Shown piece by piece: positions 36,601 through 47,039 of a DNA stretch of 64,000 nucleotides. The stretch lies in assembly GCA_964017125.1 (NCBI GenBank), contig OZ024914.1, forward strand, positions 30,253,149-30,317,148, read 5' to 3'. The notes under the pieces were generated by a model. It searched no databases. It was not told the DNA's origin and saw only the letters and a program-made list of their open reading frames with translations. Source of the DNA: Flabesymbios commensalis (taxonomy: Eukaryota > Annelida > Polychaeta > Terebellida > Flabelligeridae). Position 1 is the stretch's first letter. The number at the start of each line of letters is the position of its first letter. A program made the position numbers and the translations under genes.

Positions 36601-37075
36601 GGCATTCGGCTACATGACTATCATCATTATGATTCTTCATTAAATTATTCTTTGAAACGCAGTGACGTCTCTGGAAACCCTTTTGAATGGCTACTCGGTG
36701 AAATAAGTCCATTCTCCCATACTTGATTGTATTGAATTGCTAGGTGAAAACATGTCAATTTCTGAAAAAGTGAACGATTGCATCGTTGATCGTATGTTGC
36801 TCTAATGGTGCATAAACGTCGCCACCAGTGACCCAACATAAAACATAAACACGCATGAAGTCAACATCTACCTTCATTATGCCCAGTAAACACAGCTGTT
36901 GAACCAATATTGGATTTATACAGAGCCACTGTCCTATACGATGTACCAACCATAAGCAGCACTACCCAGCAAACACAATAAGTTGAACATTGTGTATGGC
37001 CAGCGTCGCAGACGTTGGCCAAACATTAAACCTACATAGAGTGAATATCTGATGTTTGCTGGCTAACACCCCTGC
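36601..37075. other. No gene; palindrome-family copies
   Basis: Two decayed palindromes lie near 36882-36960 (CCCAGTAAACACAGC) and 36964-37063 (CCCAGCAAACACAATAAG ... GATGTTTGCTGG with a central GCGTCGCAGACG). Nothing else is recognised. Confidence 0.5.
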
Positions 37076-37089
37076 TTGTTGGGTACCAG

Positions 37090-37403
37090 GGCGGGGGCCC
37101 TAGTGTAGTGGTTAGCACCGCTGCCTTTCACGCCAGAGCTCGGGGTTCGGTTCCCGGTCTCGGCGGTTTGAAAGAAACAAAAAATGTTTCTTCCCCATCC
37201 ACGTGTGAAAGTCAGTATTGTGGGGAGCCTCCGTGACCGAGAGGTAGCGTGCTCGGCCTCAGACCGCAAAGGGCTCGAATTTCGAATCCTGTGTCTGGAG
37301 GACAGTGTCATCTCAATCATCTCACCATCCTCAGGAGGTTCTCCTGGCCCAGTTTAGCCTATATGTGCACAAAGGTGGCCTAAACCCGATTCATTTCATT
37401 TTT
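37090..37403 (+). mobile_element. Full-length dimeric tRNA-derived SINE
   Basis: This is the best copy in the window. Unit 1: A box around TAGTGTAGTGGTTAGCACC and B box GGGGTTCGGTTCCCGG, similar to a tRNA-Glu or tRNA-Asp. A linker of about 55 bp follows (AAATGTTTCTTCCCCATCC). Unit 2: GTGACCGAGAGGTAGCG and TCGAATTTCGAATCCTG, similar to a tRNA-Leu or tRNA-Ser. Then comes a unique body and the CCCGATTCATTTCATT tail. A perfect 14-bp target-site duplication, TTGTTGGGTACCAG, flanks it at 37076-37089 and 37404-37417. It would be transcribed by RNA polymerase III and moved by a partner LINE. Confidence 0.96.
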
Positions 37404-37462
37404 TTGTTGGGTACCAGCTAGATGGCTTGTGGCTGTATTTTGTTTGTTCTTTCACACTTTTA

Positions 37463-37886
37463 GGCAACTGTTCTTCGGCCTATAGTCATTGTACTAGAAA
37501 TAAAACTCCTCCGCTTTTTTTATTAATCGTACAAGATTCGAGCCGTGACATAAATACTACTTGCAGTAGTTCGGTCGCGCTATGAATTCTGTGAAACCAA
37601 GGAATCTATAGATTCTTTCTACCTAAACACTATCTAGGGTGCCTTCATCCGAAATTAATATATATATATATGAATGTTCATGACAAATAAACTAGATTAT
37701 CGAAGTATAATAGGGTCTATTAGGTAGTACACCTATATGCGGCTTTGAGCTAAATGGTGGCTATTTTGAAAAATGCTTCACGGCTTCACGGCCTCAATAT
37801 GTCACGGCTCGAATCTTGTACGATTAATAAAAAAGCGGAGGAGTTTTATTTCTAGTACAATGACTATAGGCCGAAGAACAGTTGCC
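37463..37886. repeat. Inverted repeat a / a' (90-bp arms)
   Basis: 37463-37552 (GGCAACTGTTCTTCGGCC ... GATTCGAGCCGTGACATA) is repeated as its complement at 37798-37886 almost without change. Arm b of a second inverted repeat lies between them. The near-identity suggests a young rearrangement. Confidence 0.88.
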
Positions 37887-39095
37887 TCGTCCTGAAAGTG
37901 TTCCAGTCATTGAATGCACACGTATCAAACACGAGGTGTTGGATCAATGTTAGTTTAATATTTAGTCAGTGTTGCACGCAGTGGATTAGCATTAAAACAA
38001 CATTTCCTCAGGTTCGGTCCACTTCGTACTTTGTCCGAGTTCCCTTTCATCTGAACTTCAATCGGCCTTGAACAATTTTTTTAATCCTGTAAGGCCGAAA
38101 TCTGAAAGTAGTATAAGCTAAAAATGGCAAGCACAAAAAAATTCTCAATCGCGTGGTTTCTGAATGATGATAAATTATTATGATCTCGTAATTGATGAGA
38201 AGATACTCTGAGGCAATAAATTAAGATACTATTTATATTTAACCGTAGTAGCGTGTAATATGATGTTTGTTAGGACGGGAGCACCATATAGGTCTAATAG
38301 GTTACCCAGATTATCTAATTCCGTGGTTGAATGTTAGAGCTTGAATTTCAGAATAGTGTTGCAAAATACATCGTGTAACCCTCATGTGTAGCCCCTCAAA
38401 ATGCTAGGGTGAGGCACATTATAAGCGCAACACGATTGAATAGTTTATAAACAGTTTTGATTGCGTAGACTTTCGCGCTCGCCTCGACCATAACGCGCTG
38501 ATATGTTTTGGCAATGATCAAATAGTAGGTTTGACAACCAACGCGAAATAGGGCGCGAATTCACGTTGGTATGTTTTGCGCTTAAAATGATTACATCTAA
38601 AACGCAATGTCTAATGAATTTGATGAGAATTAGTGTTCAGTTCTTGTTGTCGTTTTGTTGTCGTTTTTTAATCATTTAGTTCTGTGAATTATGGATCTAT
38701 ATATAAGTTGGCCCAATGTTGTTTTATTATTAGCCCACAATCTACGACGTTCACTCAACATTAAGCCAGAATTTAGTGAAAACAATCAATTCATGCTGGT
38801 ATCTCTGCTTGCACACCCTTTAAAGACTTGGGTCAATGACGCTTTAATTACAGCTCAGCACTGTCGAAATGCTGCTAAATTTTGATGACAGTTTGTGGTT
38901 GACTCATAATCATAATCGTTTTAAACTAACAACTTGCAGCAGCATTTTTCAAAATAGCCACCATTTAGCTCAAAGCCGTATATAGGTGTACTACCTAATA
39001 GACCCTATTATACTTCGATAATCTAGTTAATTTGTCATGAACATTCATATATATATATTAATTTCGGATGAAGGCACCCTAGATAGTGTTTTAGG
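37622..39095. repeat. Inverted repeat b / b' (about 155-bp arms), possible TIR element
   Basis: 37622-37785 (CTAAACACTATCTAGGGTGC ... GCTATTTTGAAAAATGC) is mirrored at 38941-39095 (GCATTTTTCAAAATAGCC ... GGCACCCTAGATAGTGTTTT). About 1.15 kb lies between the arms, including a' of the other repeat, the dispersed repeat at 37950-38024 and a 64-codon frame at 38691-38885 without recognised domains. A diverged relative of the arm continues at about 39109-39350. It could be a non-autonomous DNA transposon. Confidence 0.75.
38025..38940. other. Interior of inverted repeat b / b'; no supported gene
   Basis: Unique-looking DNA. The only sizeable frame (38691-38885, beginning MDLYISWPNV) has no identifiable domain. 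It could be a remnant of a transposon gene or chance. Confidence 0.4.
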
Positions 39096-39108
39096 GGTAA
39101 AATTCAAG

Positions 39109-39724
39109 ATGGCTGTAATTTTTCAAAGGCAAACATTATTATATGAAAGTTCATGAGAAATGAACTAGACACTATTACAGTTGAAATATAATAATTATAT
39201 TTCAACACTCTTTAAAAATTGAATATTGTGTTTATATGTTCACTCGTGTCACCAGTGTCTCTATCTCTACTATGACACTCACGGATAGCTCAGTGTAGTT
39301 TATATGTGGCTTTGAGCTAAATGACCATTATTTTGAAAAACGCGTTTTTCACCATTTCCCCTAACTGAGTTTTTTTTTATAACAAACTGCTTAAACACAT
39401 CGTCCTAAGCGATGTTCCACCTTCTGGAAACATACCCCTGTTTTCCATCAGACTCCAAAAATAGCTCAATTCAGCTTATATTTTCCAAGATTTAAATAAG
39501 ATAGCTATTAAATTGAATAACTGTATACATCACGATAATCCTGGGCCAGCTCAACAATCCCGTTTGATTTGTGTTGTATCTGGACATCAAGATTTCAGTA
39601 TGTGAATTTATTCGTATTTCTGAACCAATTGACTCAGTAACACATACAAAATAGTTTTACTTTGTTTGCGATTACATTTTGTGTTTTCAAAATATTTTTA
39701 GATAGTTTTTAATATTGAAATGAA
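39109..39724. other. Diverged repeat arm then AT-rich DNA
   Basis: Up to about 39350 the sequence resembles arm b of the preceding inverted repeat (GAAAGTTCATGAGAAATGAA, GGCTTTGAGCTAAATG). The remainder has no recognised feature. Confidence 0.45.
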
Positions 39725-40250
39725 ATAATATAATAAATGCTGCGACTGCCTAGCGAATGTTATGAATGCTTGCGAATGCTTACAAATGGGCTTGCAAGCG
39801 TTACAAACGTACTTATGAATGATGCGAATGTCTTACCAACGTTGCCATTGCCTTGCCATTTTCTTACGAATGATGGGTATATTTGATGACGAGGCTGCGA
39901 TTTGAATAAAGACGGAGTGAATATGACGCTGGCAGATATTCACAAGGAACATGGGAAACGGCGAACGATACAAACGCCTTGCAAATGCCTTACGAACGTT
40001 GCAAATGCTTCTGAATGCCTTACCAACGTTACCAATGGCATGTGAATGCTTACGAAAATTGACGGCGAATGACAGCATTCGCAACATCCGCTGAATTTTA
40101 GGAGACGCTTCCTAAAATGGTTGATATTCGTAAGCAGGTGGAGAACTTGCAAACGTTCCGAATTTGTTACCAACGCTTACAAATACTAGGCGAATGTAGC
40201 GATGTAACCTGGCATACAGGGCGAATGCAGCGAATTCTGATAGAATGTCA
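39725..40250. repeat. GCGAATGCTTAC minisatellite
   Basis: Short diverged units around GCGAATGCTTACGAACGTTG and CTTACCAACGTTGCCATTGC, about 10-25 bp each, many copies. Open frames on both strands here are repeat-driven. Confidence 0.75.
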
Positions 40251-40556
40251 AATATTTTCATTCGTTAGCACATTCGTGTATATGTGTGTGTGTATATATA
40301 AGCATTATTGTGCTACAAGCTACCGTATGCTGTCAACTGAACATTATACAGATATACCAGTATATTTCATGTGTGTATTGTTTAACTTTGCACAGATATT
40401 TGTTTGAGAACCACACACTGGCAATAACACAACCGTTTCTAGTTTTCCACAAAGGGATCAAACAACAAACCAAAGCGCCCTATGAGAGAAGTACGTTGGT
40501 TGTCATAGCTACAAGCTAATTTAATAATTATGAGCTTCCAATTTATCACAGAGGAC
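40251..40556. other. No gene seen
   Basis: AT-rich DNA with a short GTGTGTGTATATATA run. No support for the small open frames. Confidence 0.5.
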
Positions 40557-40803
40557 CCCGGGACATACATGTGGACAGGCAGTTTGAGCGTGGTATCTGA
40601 TTGATATTACCATCCTACAATTATAATATTTAAAGTTGTACTAACAATGCCAATTTAAAGATACATGATCGCTCTTTCCGATGACACGAGAACCAAGTTT
40701 ATAGGTGAAATAGATTTTAAGTTACATTAAATTTGGTGAACAAACTGTCTGAAATCAACAGTCCGGAGCTATACATTTCTAGTTATGCATTTCTGTCAAC
40801 ATC
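40557..40803 (+). repeat. Dispersed repeat (partner 29485-29745, inverted)
   Basis: GGGACATACATGTGGACAG, AAAGATACATGATCGCTCT, GAACCAAGTTTATAGGTG, GGTGAACAAACTGTCTGAAA and AGCTATACATTTCTAG match the complement of 29485-29745 in order. Confidence 0.75.
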
Positions 40804-40861
40804 TATGTTATTAGTACAGTTGACTGTATGGATCATTTTACCACTCAACAAACTTATTCCG

Positions 40862-41173
40862 AGCGGGGGCCCTAGGGTAGTGGTTAGCACCGCTGCCTTT
40901 CGCGCTAGAGTTCGGGGTTCGGTTCTCTGTCTCGGCGGTTTGAACGAAACAAAAATGTTTCTTCCCCATCCACGTGTGAAACTCAGTATTGTGGGGAGCC
41001 TCCGTGACCGAGAGGTAGCGTGATCGGCCTCAGACCGCCAGGGCTCAAATTTCGAATCCTGTGTCTGGAGGACAGTGTCACCTCATTCATCTCACCATCC
41101 TCAGAAGGTTCTCCTGGCCCAGTTTAGCCTATATGTGCACAAAGGTGGCCTAAAGCCCGATTCATTTCATTTC
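40862..41173 (+). mobile_element. Dimeric SINE, full length
   Basis: GCGGGGGCCCTAGGGTAGTG, GTTCGGGGTTCGGTTCTC, linker, GTGACCGAGAGGTAGCG, CAAATTTCGAATCCTG, body, and TTCATTTCATTTC tail, all in the expected order. No clear target-site repeat was found by eye. Confidence 0.93.
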
Positions 41174-41679
41174 TTGTGCTATTTATTTCTTCCTCGATCA
41201 AACGTAAAGATGCGATACTGCTGGGAATCGTTGACCGCCATGAAATGAATTTTGAATGTTGTACATGGGTGCATCGCATTCATTGCACTATCCTTGGGAC
41301 CTTGACCATCAGTCCAGGAGAATAAGTGACAAGACATTGTATTATATTTCCTGGGGAAATGCCAGACTAATTATAGTCATAAAAAAAACAAATAATTCAT
41401 ATGCATAATTATGTAACTACATATTGTGTACTAGGTGAATTTGCCATGTCAATCACTATTCTCCATGGTTCCCTTCTGGTCTGCTCTTTATTACTCTACT
41501 CGATTATTCGTATTCTGGTTATCACATTTCTGCTACTTTATACTTTTCACCTTCTTACCAAAGTTCTGTGAACCCCTCTGATTAGCGGTCATCTGTAATT
41601 CGACGCCCACGCGGTGACGGAATATCAAGCCATCTGACTAGGATTTTTGTAATGTTAACACAAAGATACTGTGATATGT
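41174..41679. other. No gene seen
   Basis: Unique-looking DNA between a SINE and the CAG array. Nothing recognised. Confidence 0.5.
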
Positions 41680-41890
41680 AGCTCCAGCAGCAGCAACAGC
41701 AGCAAGAGCACCAGCAGCTGCAGCATCAGCAGCAGCAGCATCAGCAGCAGTAGCAGCAGCAGCAGAAGCAGGAGCAGTAACTGCAGCAGAATCAGAGACG
41801 ACAACAGCAACAACAGCAGCAGCAGAAACAGCAACAACAACAACAACAGTTCTTGGCAATAGCAGCATTAGCAGCAGCAAAAGCAACAGC
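41680..41890 (+). repeat. Imperfect CAG trinucleotide array
   Basis: About 210 bp of CAG with AAC, AGA and ATC variants. Frames give Ser-, Ala- or Leu-runs on either strand and are not taken as genes. It ends about 190 bases upstream of a candidate promoter at 42081. Confidence 0.92.
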
Positions 41891-42068
41891 GTCAGAGAGA
41901 ATACCGTCGACAACAGCGCCACTAAGGATCACTACCATAATGACAGCTATAATTGTTATTTTAGATGCCATGCGATGCCATGCCTGAATGGGAGTGAATG
42001 AGTTAAGGTGACGGACACTCTATATCAATCACACGACCAGAAGGGGGGCATGCTACTAATCATCATCT

Positions 42069-42113
42069 CACGTGGTGCACTATTTAAGTTACCTAGGTCG
42101 TTCACATCTGTCA
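42069..42113 (+). promoter_or_regulatory. Candidate core promoter (E box, TATA-like, initiator)
   Basis: CACGTG at 42069-42074, TATTTAAG at 42081-42088, and an initiator-like TCACA at about 42111, 30 bases downstream of the TATA-like box. It is followed by an ATG-containing first exon ending in a consensus GTGAGT donor. The arrangement fits a regulated, TATA-type gene such as a peptide hormone precursor. It is inferred from sequence only. Confidence 0.5.
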
Positions 42114-42352
42114 CAACTTTCACGCAGCTCCTCACAGACAGCCAGCCAAACATTTCAAAAGAACCTTAACTGACAGATATACTAACCAAGTCATTTCTAA
42201 GACTATAGGTTGTACTATTTTTTGTGACTTGGCTATGCATCTTTAGCATAAATTTCATATTGTTATTCGCGTATCCAGCATTGCCGACCAATTCGATTCC
42301 CGCGTTCTTCGAGCTGATCACTCCATCTTCAATTGCACACTATGAAGACTCG
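42113..42352 (+). CDS. Exon 1 of secreted Cys-rich peptide precursor (5' UTR plus MKT and part of Arg4)
   Basis: Coding starts at ATG 42342; the exon encodes Met-Lys-Thr and the first two bases (CG) of an Arg codon before the donor GTGAGT at 42353. The 5' UTR would run from about 42113. The phase-2 end matches the phase-2 start of the exon at 61022, where the completed codon CGG gives MKTRRGIW, a basic n-region ahead of a hydrophobic stretch as expected for a signal peptide. A short coding first exon followed by a long intron is common in neuropeptide and hormone genes. The join across 18.7 kb is inference; an alternative is that this exon belongs to another gene. Confidence 0.5.
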
Positions 42353-42940
42353 GTGAGTACTTTTGCTATCATTTAAACCTTACAACGCTGAAATATGTTT
42401 GTATAAACCATGGAGACCGAAGGGTTTTTTCAATTTGAAATCATTATAAATGGCTTAGTTATCTTTTTCTACGTCATTTGAATATCTATGTTAAGGGTCT
42501 AAGGCCATCATAATTTTTTTCAGGTATCCCACCACACATTTGAATAGAATTAATGCCATAAAGTAGTTTTCACAACTGTTATTGATAATGACGCATTGCC
42601 CTTACACATAACATTTATTCCACGAAATTAGAATAAATAAAAATAATTTTAAATAATTATATCAAATTCATCATTGAGTATCACTCAAGGTCATCAAGCT
42701 CATATAGCTCGGGATCATTTCAGAGAAATAAAACTTATTTTGCTTATTCTATTATATATTCTTATTTTGACCTTGGGATCAGGTCATGACACAATTTATT
42801 CATAGGTTATAGAAGTTATATTGTTAATACCTGATTGCAACCACACACAACATTCCACGCTTTCACTTTTAATAGGTTATAATAGTGCTCATGTGATCAT
42901 CGGTGACCAATCAGAAATGAGATTTCTAACGCTCAACGAA
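42353..42940. other. Intronic DNA with family-2 MITE fragment
   Basis: About 42390-42530 matches the family-2 MITE body (CATGGAGACCGAAGGG, TTCAATTTGAAATCATTATA, CATTTGAATATCTATGTT) but lacks the TGACGTCA hairpin end. The rest has no recognised feature. Confidence 0.55.
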
Positions 42941-43205
42941 GCATCGCCGTAGCACCGCCGATGCTTCGCAGAGCAGTTCGGGAACATCGGCGATGGATCG
43001 GTGATAGATCACCAAACCATCGGCGATATCATCACATCGAATATACATCGACGATGATAACACGAGCATGTTGAGAACATCGCTGATGTGTCGCTGATGT
43101 GTCTGGGACAATTTGAACCTTGGTGTACCTCGCCGAATGTTCGCCGACTACTCGGCGCTGTTCGGCGATATATAGCCGATGGTACTTGGCGTCGAAACAT
43201 CAGGA
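42941..43205. repeat. CATCGGCGATG-rich cluster
   Basis: CATCGGCGATGG, CATCGGCGATAT, CATCGACGATG, CATCGCTGATG and TCGCCGATG-like words occur many times in 265 bp, many self-complementary. No period is obvious. It may be a decayed minisatellite. Confidence 0.55.
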
Positions 43206-43708
43206 GTAAATTTCAATGCATGCATTGAAATTGTTCTTGATGTCCCGGTGCCTAGGCGAAGCATGACGATAACTCGCGATATGTGCACAAAAGTGGCCTG
43301 AAGCCCGATTCATTTCATTTCATCAATAATGTTACCGTTTCGGGCCTGTGGATTCCAATTATTTTATGCACTGGAAGTTTGATTTTGTGATCGCATAAAT
43401 TCCCGATGCAGTTCAAAGCAGGTATTTTTCTTCACTTTTCGCCGTAGAGTCAAAAGTGTTATATGGAAAATAGGACACAGGAAAATGTTATAGTGCCATG
43501 TATTGATAATATCATAGAATGTGAAAGTAATCATTATAATCAGAAGTTCTGCCCACTAAAATTAGAGTGGGTGATTTGAAGCTAGTTTCAGATTAGGCCT
43601 ACTTGCCTGCAACCAAATACTGCTATTGCTGATATAGGCCTACCACCCCCTGCTTATCATTTATTGTATTGTTTGACATTACGTGCCTCGCGTGAGCAAT
43701 GTATCAGC
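43206..43708. other. Intronic DNA; SINE tail fragment
   Basis: 43279-43324 is the end of a SINE (ATATGTGCACAAAAGTGGCC, GATTCATTTCATTTCAT). Otherwise nothing recognised. Confidence 0.5.
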
Positions 43709-43914
43709 CCTTAAATCGACAAATCATTTAAATTTTCGCCCCTCGAAGTAGTGTCTCGCTACCGCGACCCAGACCTTTACGTAGGTTAAATTTGAAAAAG
43801 TTTGTTTGATTTCAGACCAAACATTTCCAAATCTTGGTGTTTAAGCACACATTTCCTTTCTCAATTACTGCGATTTTAACAGCTGATAAAACTAGAAACG
43901 ACTGTAGTCGCGCT
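43709..43914 (+). mobile_element. Diverged TTAA-type MITE
   Basis: CCCTTAAATCGACAAATCAT at the left, a decayed hairpin with TCTCGCTACCGCGACCC at its loop, and AGTCGCGCTTTAA at the right. It lies immediately before a family-1 copy and is about 200 bp, consistent with an older relative. Confidence 0.5.
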
Positions 43915-44170
43915 TTAACCCCTTAACCGCCAAATTATTAAATTGTAATTTTCACTCACTTGAAGTTGTGTCTCGCTGACGCGATCCACAACTGCAAGCG
44001 AGTGAAAATTATTCAATTTTGACAAAATCATGAAAATGGGTGTTAACTATTTGCAAATTTTGCTGACTGATGTCAGGTTTTATCTATAGCATTTTCAGAG
44101 CGTGGTATTTAATGTGCGAATAAAAAGACGAAAACCCGAATATAATCGGCACCGGCGGTTAAAGAGTTAG
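43915..44170 (+). mobile_element. TTAA-ended MITE, family 1, copy 3
   Basis: TTAACCCCTTAACCGCC at the left, GGCGGTTAAAGAGTTAG at the right, with the family hairpin (CACTTGAAGTTGTGTCTCGC ... GCGATCCACAACTGCAAG). Confidence 0.8.
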
Positions 44171-44185
44171 GTGTTAACATTGCGT

Positions 44186-44302
44186 TTTAATCACTGCGTG
44201 GCGCGTTGTAATAGAAGTGTGACAGGACTCCCAACTAGACAGTTCAGCTTTTAGTCACTGTAGTGTGTGGCGTGTTGCTATTGGGAAAGGTGTATTGGCA
44301 GT
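44186..44302. repeat. Dispersed repeat (partner 11594-11731)
   Basis: TTTTAATCACTGCGTGGCG, GACAGGACTCCCAACTAGAC and GTTGCTATTGGGAAAGGTGT match 11607-11731 in order and orientation. It lies between two family-1 MITEs. Confidence 0.65.
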
Positions 44303-44420
44303 GATTATCGGGCTCGATATCCAATACTATTTTCCACTATAAATTTGTAACATCGACCCGGTACATTCCAACAAACGAGTATATGCTGGGTCCTCATATA
44401 GAATTAATCAGATTAAGCCT

Positions 44421-44666
44421 TTAACCCTTTAACCGCCAAATTATTCAATCTGAATTTTCACCCACTTGAAGTTGTGTCTTGCTGACGCGATCCACAACTT
44501 CAAGTAAGTGAAAATTATTCAGATTTGACAAAATGTAAGTCAACTGTTTTCAAATACTGCTGATTGTTGTTAAATTTTATCTTTAGCATGTTTAAAAGGT
44601 GATACTTAATGTGCTAATAAAAAATTAAAACCCGAATATATGCGGCACCGGCGGTTAAAGGGTCAA
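44421..44666 (+). mobile_element. TTAA-ended MITE, family 1, copy 4
   Basis: TTAACCCTTTAACCGCC and GGCGGTTAAAGGGTCAA bound a 246-bp unit with the family hairpin and body. Confidence 0.8.
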
Positions 44667-44941
44667 GCGCTAAACACAATTTGTTATCGTATTTAAGCCA
44701 ATTTATCAATATATTAATTCACTGTTATTGGGAATGAAATGCACTTAGAGGGTCTTGAGAGGCTTCATGTGCGATATTTTCTATAAATAACAAAGATCGG
44801 CCGTGATGCACAGATGAATGTAAGTGGACTATTACCATTGACCTTACCTGCTAAATGAGATACATACAAATAGAAAATTAACTGATATTCCAGTTTGAAC
44901 AGAAGATAAAGGGATATTTCTTATTTCAAATACGCATCACG

Positions 44942-45030
44942 ATGACACGAACAGAATTGAAAGATGTGTTTTCTAAAATGAGCTTGACATCATCTGACTC
45001 CATTGGAAGTTTTCAGTCCCGACAGAGAAG
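44942..45030 (+). CDS. Candidate alternative coding exon (weak)
   Basis: An ATG opens 29 codons (MTRTELKDVF ... SFQSRQR) and ends in phase 2 at AGAG|GTGAGG. The composition looks protein-like rather than AT- or repeat-driven, and the phase would fit the acceptor at 61022. No promoter or acceptor signal is clear upstream. It could be an alternative first exon, an exon of another gene, or chance. Confidence 0.22.
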
Positions 45031-45128
45031 GTGAGGTAGTGGCGGAATACGTTCTAGTTTTTGTCCTGGTTTCTGAGGACAACGACCGACCGCCGCACCC
45101 AATACAAAAGATTCACTTTGTAATACAA

Positions 45129-45198
45129 TAACCCTTTGATTGTTTATCCCGCCTTCTGACGTCACGTCAGAAGGCGGGATACGCAATCAAAGAGTTAA
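45129..45198. mobile_element. Minimal 70-bp TTAA-type foldback
   Basis: TAACCCTTTGATTG at the left and CAATCAAAGAGTTAA at the right continue into a stem ATCCCGCCTTCTGACGT and its complement, so almost the whole element is a hairpin. It shares the AACCCTTT end of the other families but has its own stem. Confidence 0.75.
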
Positions 45199-45282
45199 AT
45201 GTATTGATCTTAGGCCCATGAAATAGGTAGGTTGCGCCTATGAGCTCGAGACACAGAGAAGTTATAGGTCCAATAGAAGTTT

Positions 45283-45431
45283 ATATATTCATTCATTCAT
45301 TAATTCAATAATTCATTAATTTATTAATTCATTAATTCATTAATTCATTAATTAATTAATTCATTTATTCATTCATTCATTCATTCATTCATTCATTCAT
45401 TCATTCATTCATTCATTCATTCATTCATCCA
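45283..45431 (+). repeat. ATTC/ATTA tetranucleotide array
   Basis: CATTCATTAATTCAATAATT-type start, then pure ATTC repeats to about 45431. Confidence 0.92.
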
Positions 45432-45772
45432 TGTCCATATAGAAAAGGCAACACACAATGTAGGATGGAAATAGGCCATGACATGACTTTTATTAATAAA
45501 TTTCAAAATATATATTATTTAAAAATGTGACAATGTTGAAATGTCAAATTGGCTGATATATGAACACGTATAGAGCTATCGCATATGTTTCAATGGAAAA
45601 GTGTCAAAATGATTCATGAGTAAAACAATAGTTATAAAGTATACAATTAAAGAAAAAATACAAATATTAAAAAGCTACAACGTCAAAATATATGAAAATG
45701 AGTAATGCTCACAATTAAACATTATTTAACAATGCTAATGACTGAATAAACTTAAACCTGACAACCATATGT
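45432..45772. other. Unique island between two ATTC arrays
   Basis: 340 bases of ordinary AT-rich DNA separate the two arrays. No coding signal. Confidence 0.55.
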
Positions 45773-46074
45773 AATTCATTCATTCATTCATTCATTCATT
45801 CATTCATTCATTCATTCATTCATTCATTCATTCATTCATTCATTCATTCATTCATTCATTCATTCATTCATTCATTCATTAATTCATTCATTCATTCATT
45901 CATTCATTCATTCATTCATTCAATTATTCATTCATTCATTCATTCATTCATTCATTCATTCATTCATTCATTCATTCACTCATTCATTCATTCATTCATT
46001 CATTCATTCATTCATTCATTTATTCATTCATTCATTCATTCATTCATTCATTCATTCATTTATTCATTCATTCA
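45773..46074 (+). repeat. ATTC tetranucleotide array
   Basis: About 300 bp of almost uninterrupted ATTC repeats with a few single-base variants. Confidence 0.96.
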
Positions 46075-46167
46075 AACGAAGAGGAAAAATTCAACCATTT
46101 TTTACCTTTCTCTCGCTAAAATTTGATAGAGTGTTAACCTTTTACCCTCTAGTTTATCCTTTATAAC

Positions 46168-46229
46168 ATTTTCACCCTCTCGAAGTTCTGTCTCGCTACC
46201 GCGACCCACAACTTCAAGAGGGTGAAAAT
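46168..46229. repeat. Hairpin related to MITE family 1
   Basis: ATTTTCACCCTCTCGAAGTT and ACTTCAAGAGGGTGAAAAT form a long stem around TCTCGCTACCGCGACCC. GTTAACCTTTTACCCTC just upstream is a decayed end. A second related hairpin lies at 47546-47618 (GGGTAATTTTCACTTATATT and complement). Confidence 0.65.
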
Positions 46230-46280
46230 TAATCATGATTTGTTTAAAGGGATCCCTTGGGATGAGACATTTTCAATCTT

Positions 46281-46485
46281 GTCAATTTTGAAAAAATAAT
46301 TTATATGAAGCTATATAGCCTACTGATCTTAACTAAAAATACAAAAAAGTCAAAAAACAATTTTAAAGCACCGAAAAAGAGTGAAATAGTTATATCTCAG
46401 ATCGTATATTGCCATGTAAACAAAACAAGTCAGCAATATACAGCACTTTACACCATATATTCCCACGTCTTGGACGATCAGATTA
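46281..46485 (+). repeat. Dispersed repeat, copy 2 (partner 1349-1545)
   Basis: See the copy at 1349. The 80-codon frame starting at 46305 lies mostly in this repeat and is not taken as a gene. Confidence 0.6.
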
Positions 46486-46930
46486 AAGCAATTGCCGCTA
46501 ATTGGTGTCTTATAGTCAGGACAGGGGGGACACACCTGCAACACTGATTGTCTGCCCAACGCTGGGCCGACGACATCACCATGTGGCCCAATGCTGTAGG
46601 AACATTCAACCGTCCTTTAGCAAATGTTTAGGTATACAAAATGTTTGTTTGGGTTTTAAGCGGATTCATTGAAATGTTGATAAAATATATTTTTTAAAAT
46701 CTAAAAACTCTGAAAAAAATAAAATCATGATCAGGGGGATACACTACTTCATTACAAAGCTAAAAACGAAAATTGATGTTATTCCAAGGAGCAGCTTTAA
46801 TTTGAAAATAAACATTTACAAATCTTCATGTTGAAACACTCACTTCATTCCCGTATAATATCAACATGGCGAAAGCTTTAACTGAGAGTCAACCGGCCGA
46901 AAAGTGACATTAACCCCCTAGATCTCTGAT

Positions 46931-47039
46931 CCAGCAGACACAAAACATTTGTATAATAGTTGTACAATGTCGGCCCAACGTCTTCGACGTTGGCCCAACA
47001 TTGTACAACTGTTATACAAATGTTTTTTTGTTTACTGGG
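46931..47039. mobile_element. CCAGCA...CTGGGG palindrome element
   Basis: CCAGCAGACACAAAACATTT and AAATGTTTTTTTGTTTACTG bound a near-perfect foldback with the centre CCAACGTCTTCGACGTTGG. Good copy of the 105-110-bp family. Confidence 0.82.

Noticed and set aside
37091-37240. tRNA genes suggested by A and B boxes
   Set aside because: The units sit in a dispersed element with target-site duplications and cannot fold into a complete mature tRNA; they are SINE heads.
41638-41922. Ala/Leu- or Ser-rich open frames
   Set aside because: Translations of the CAG array in three frames on two strands.
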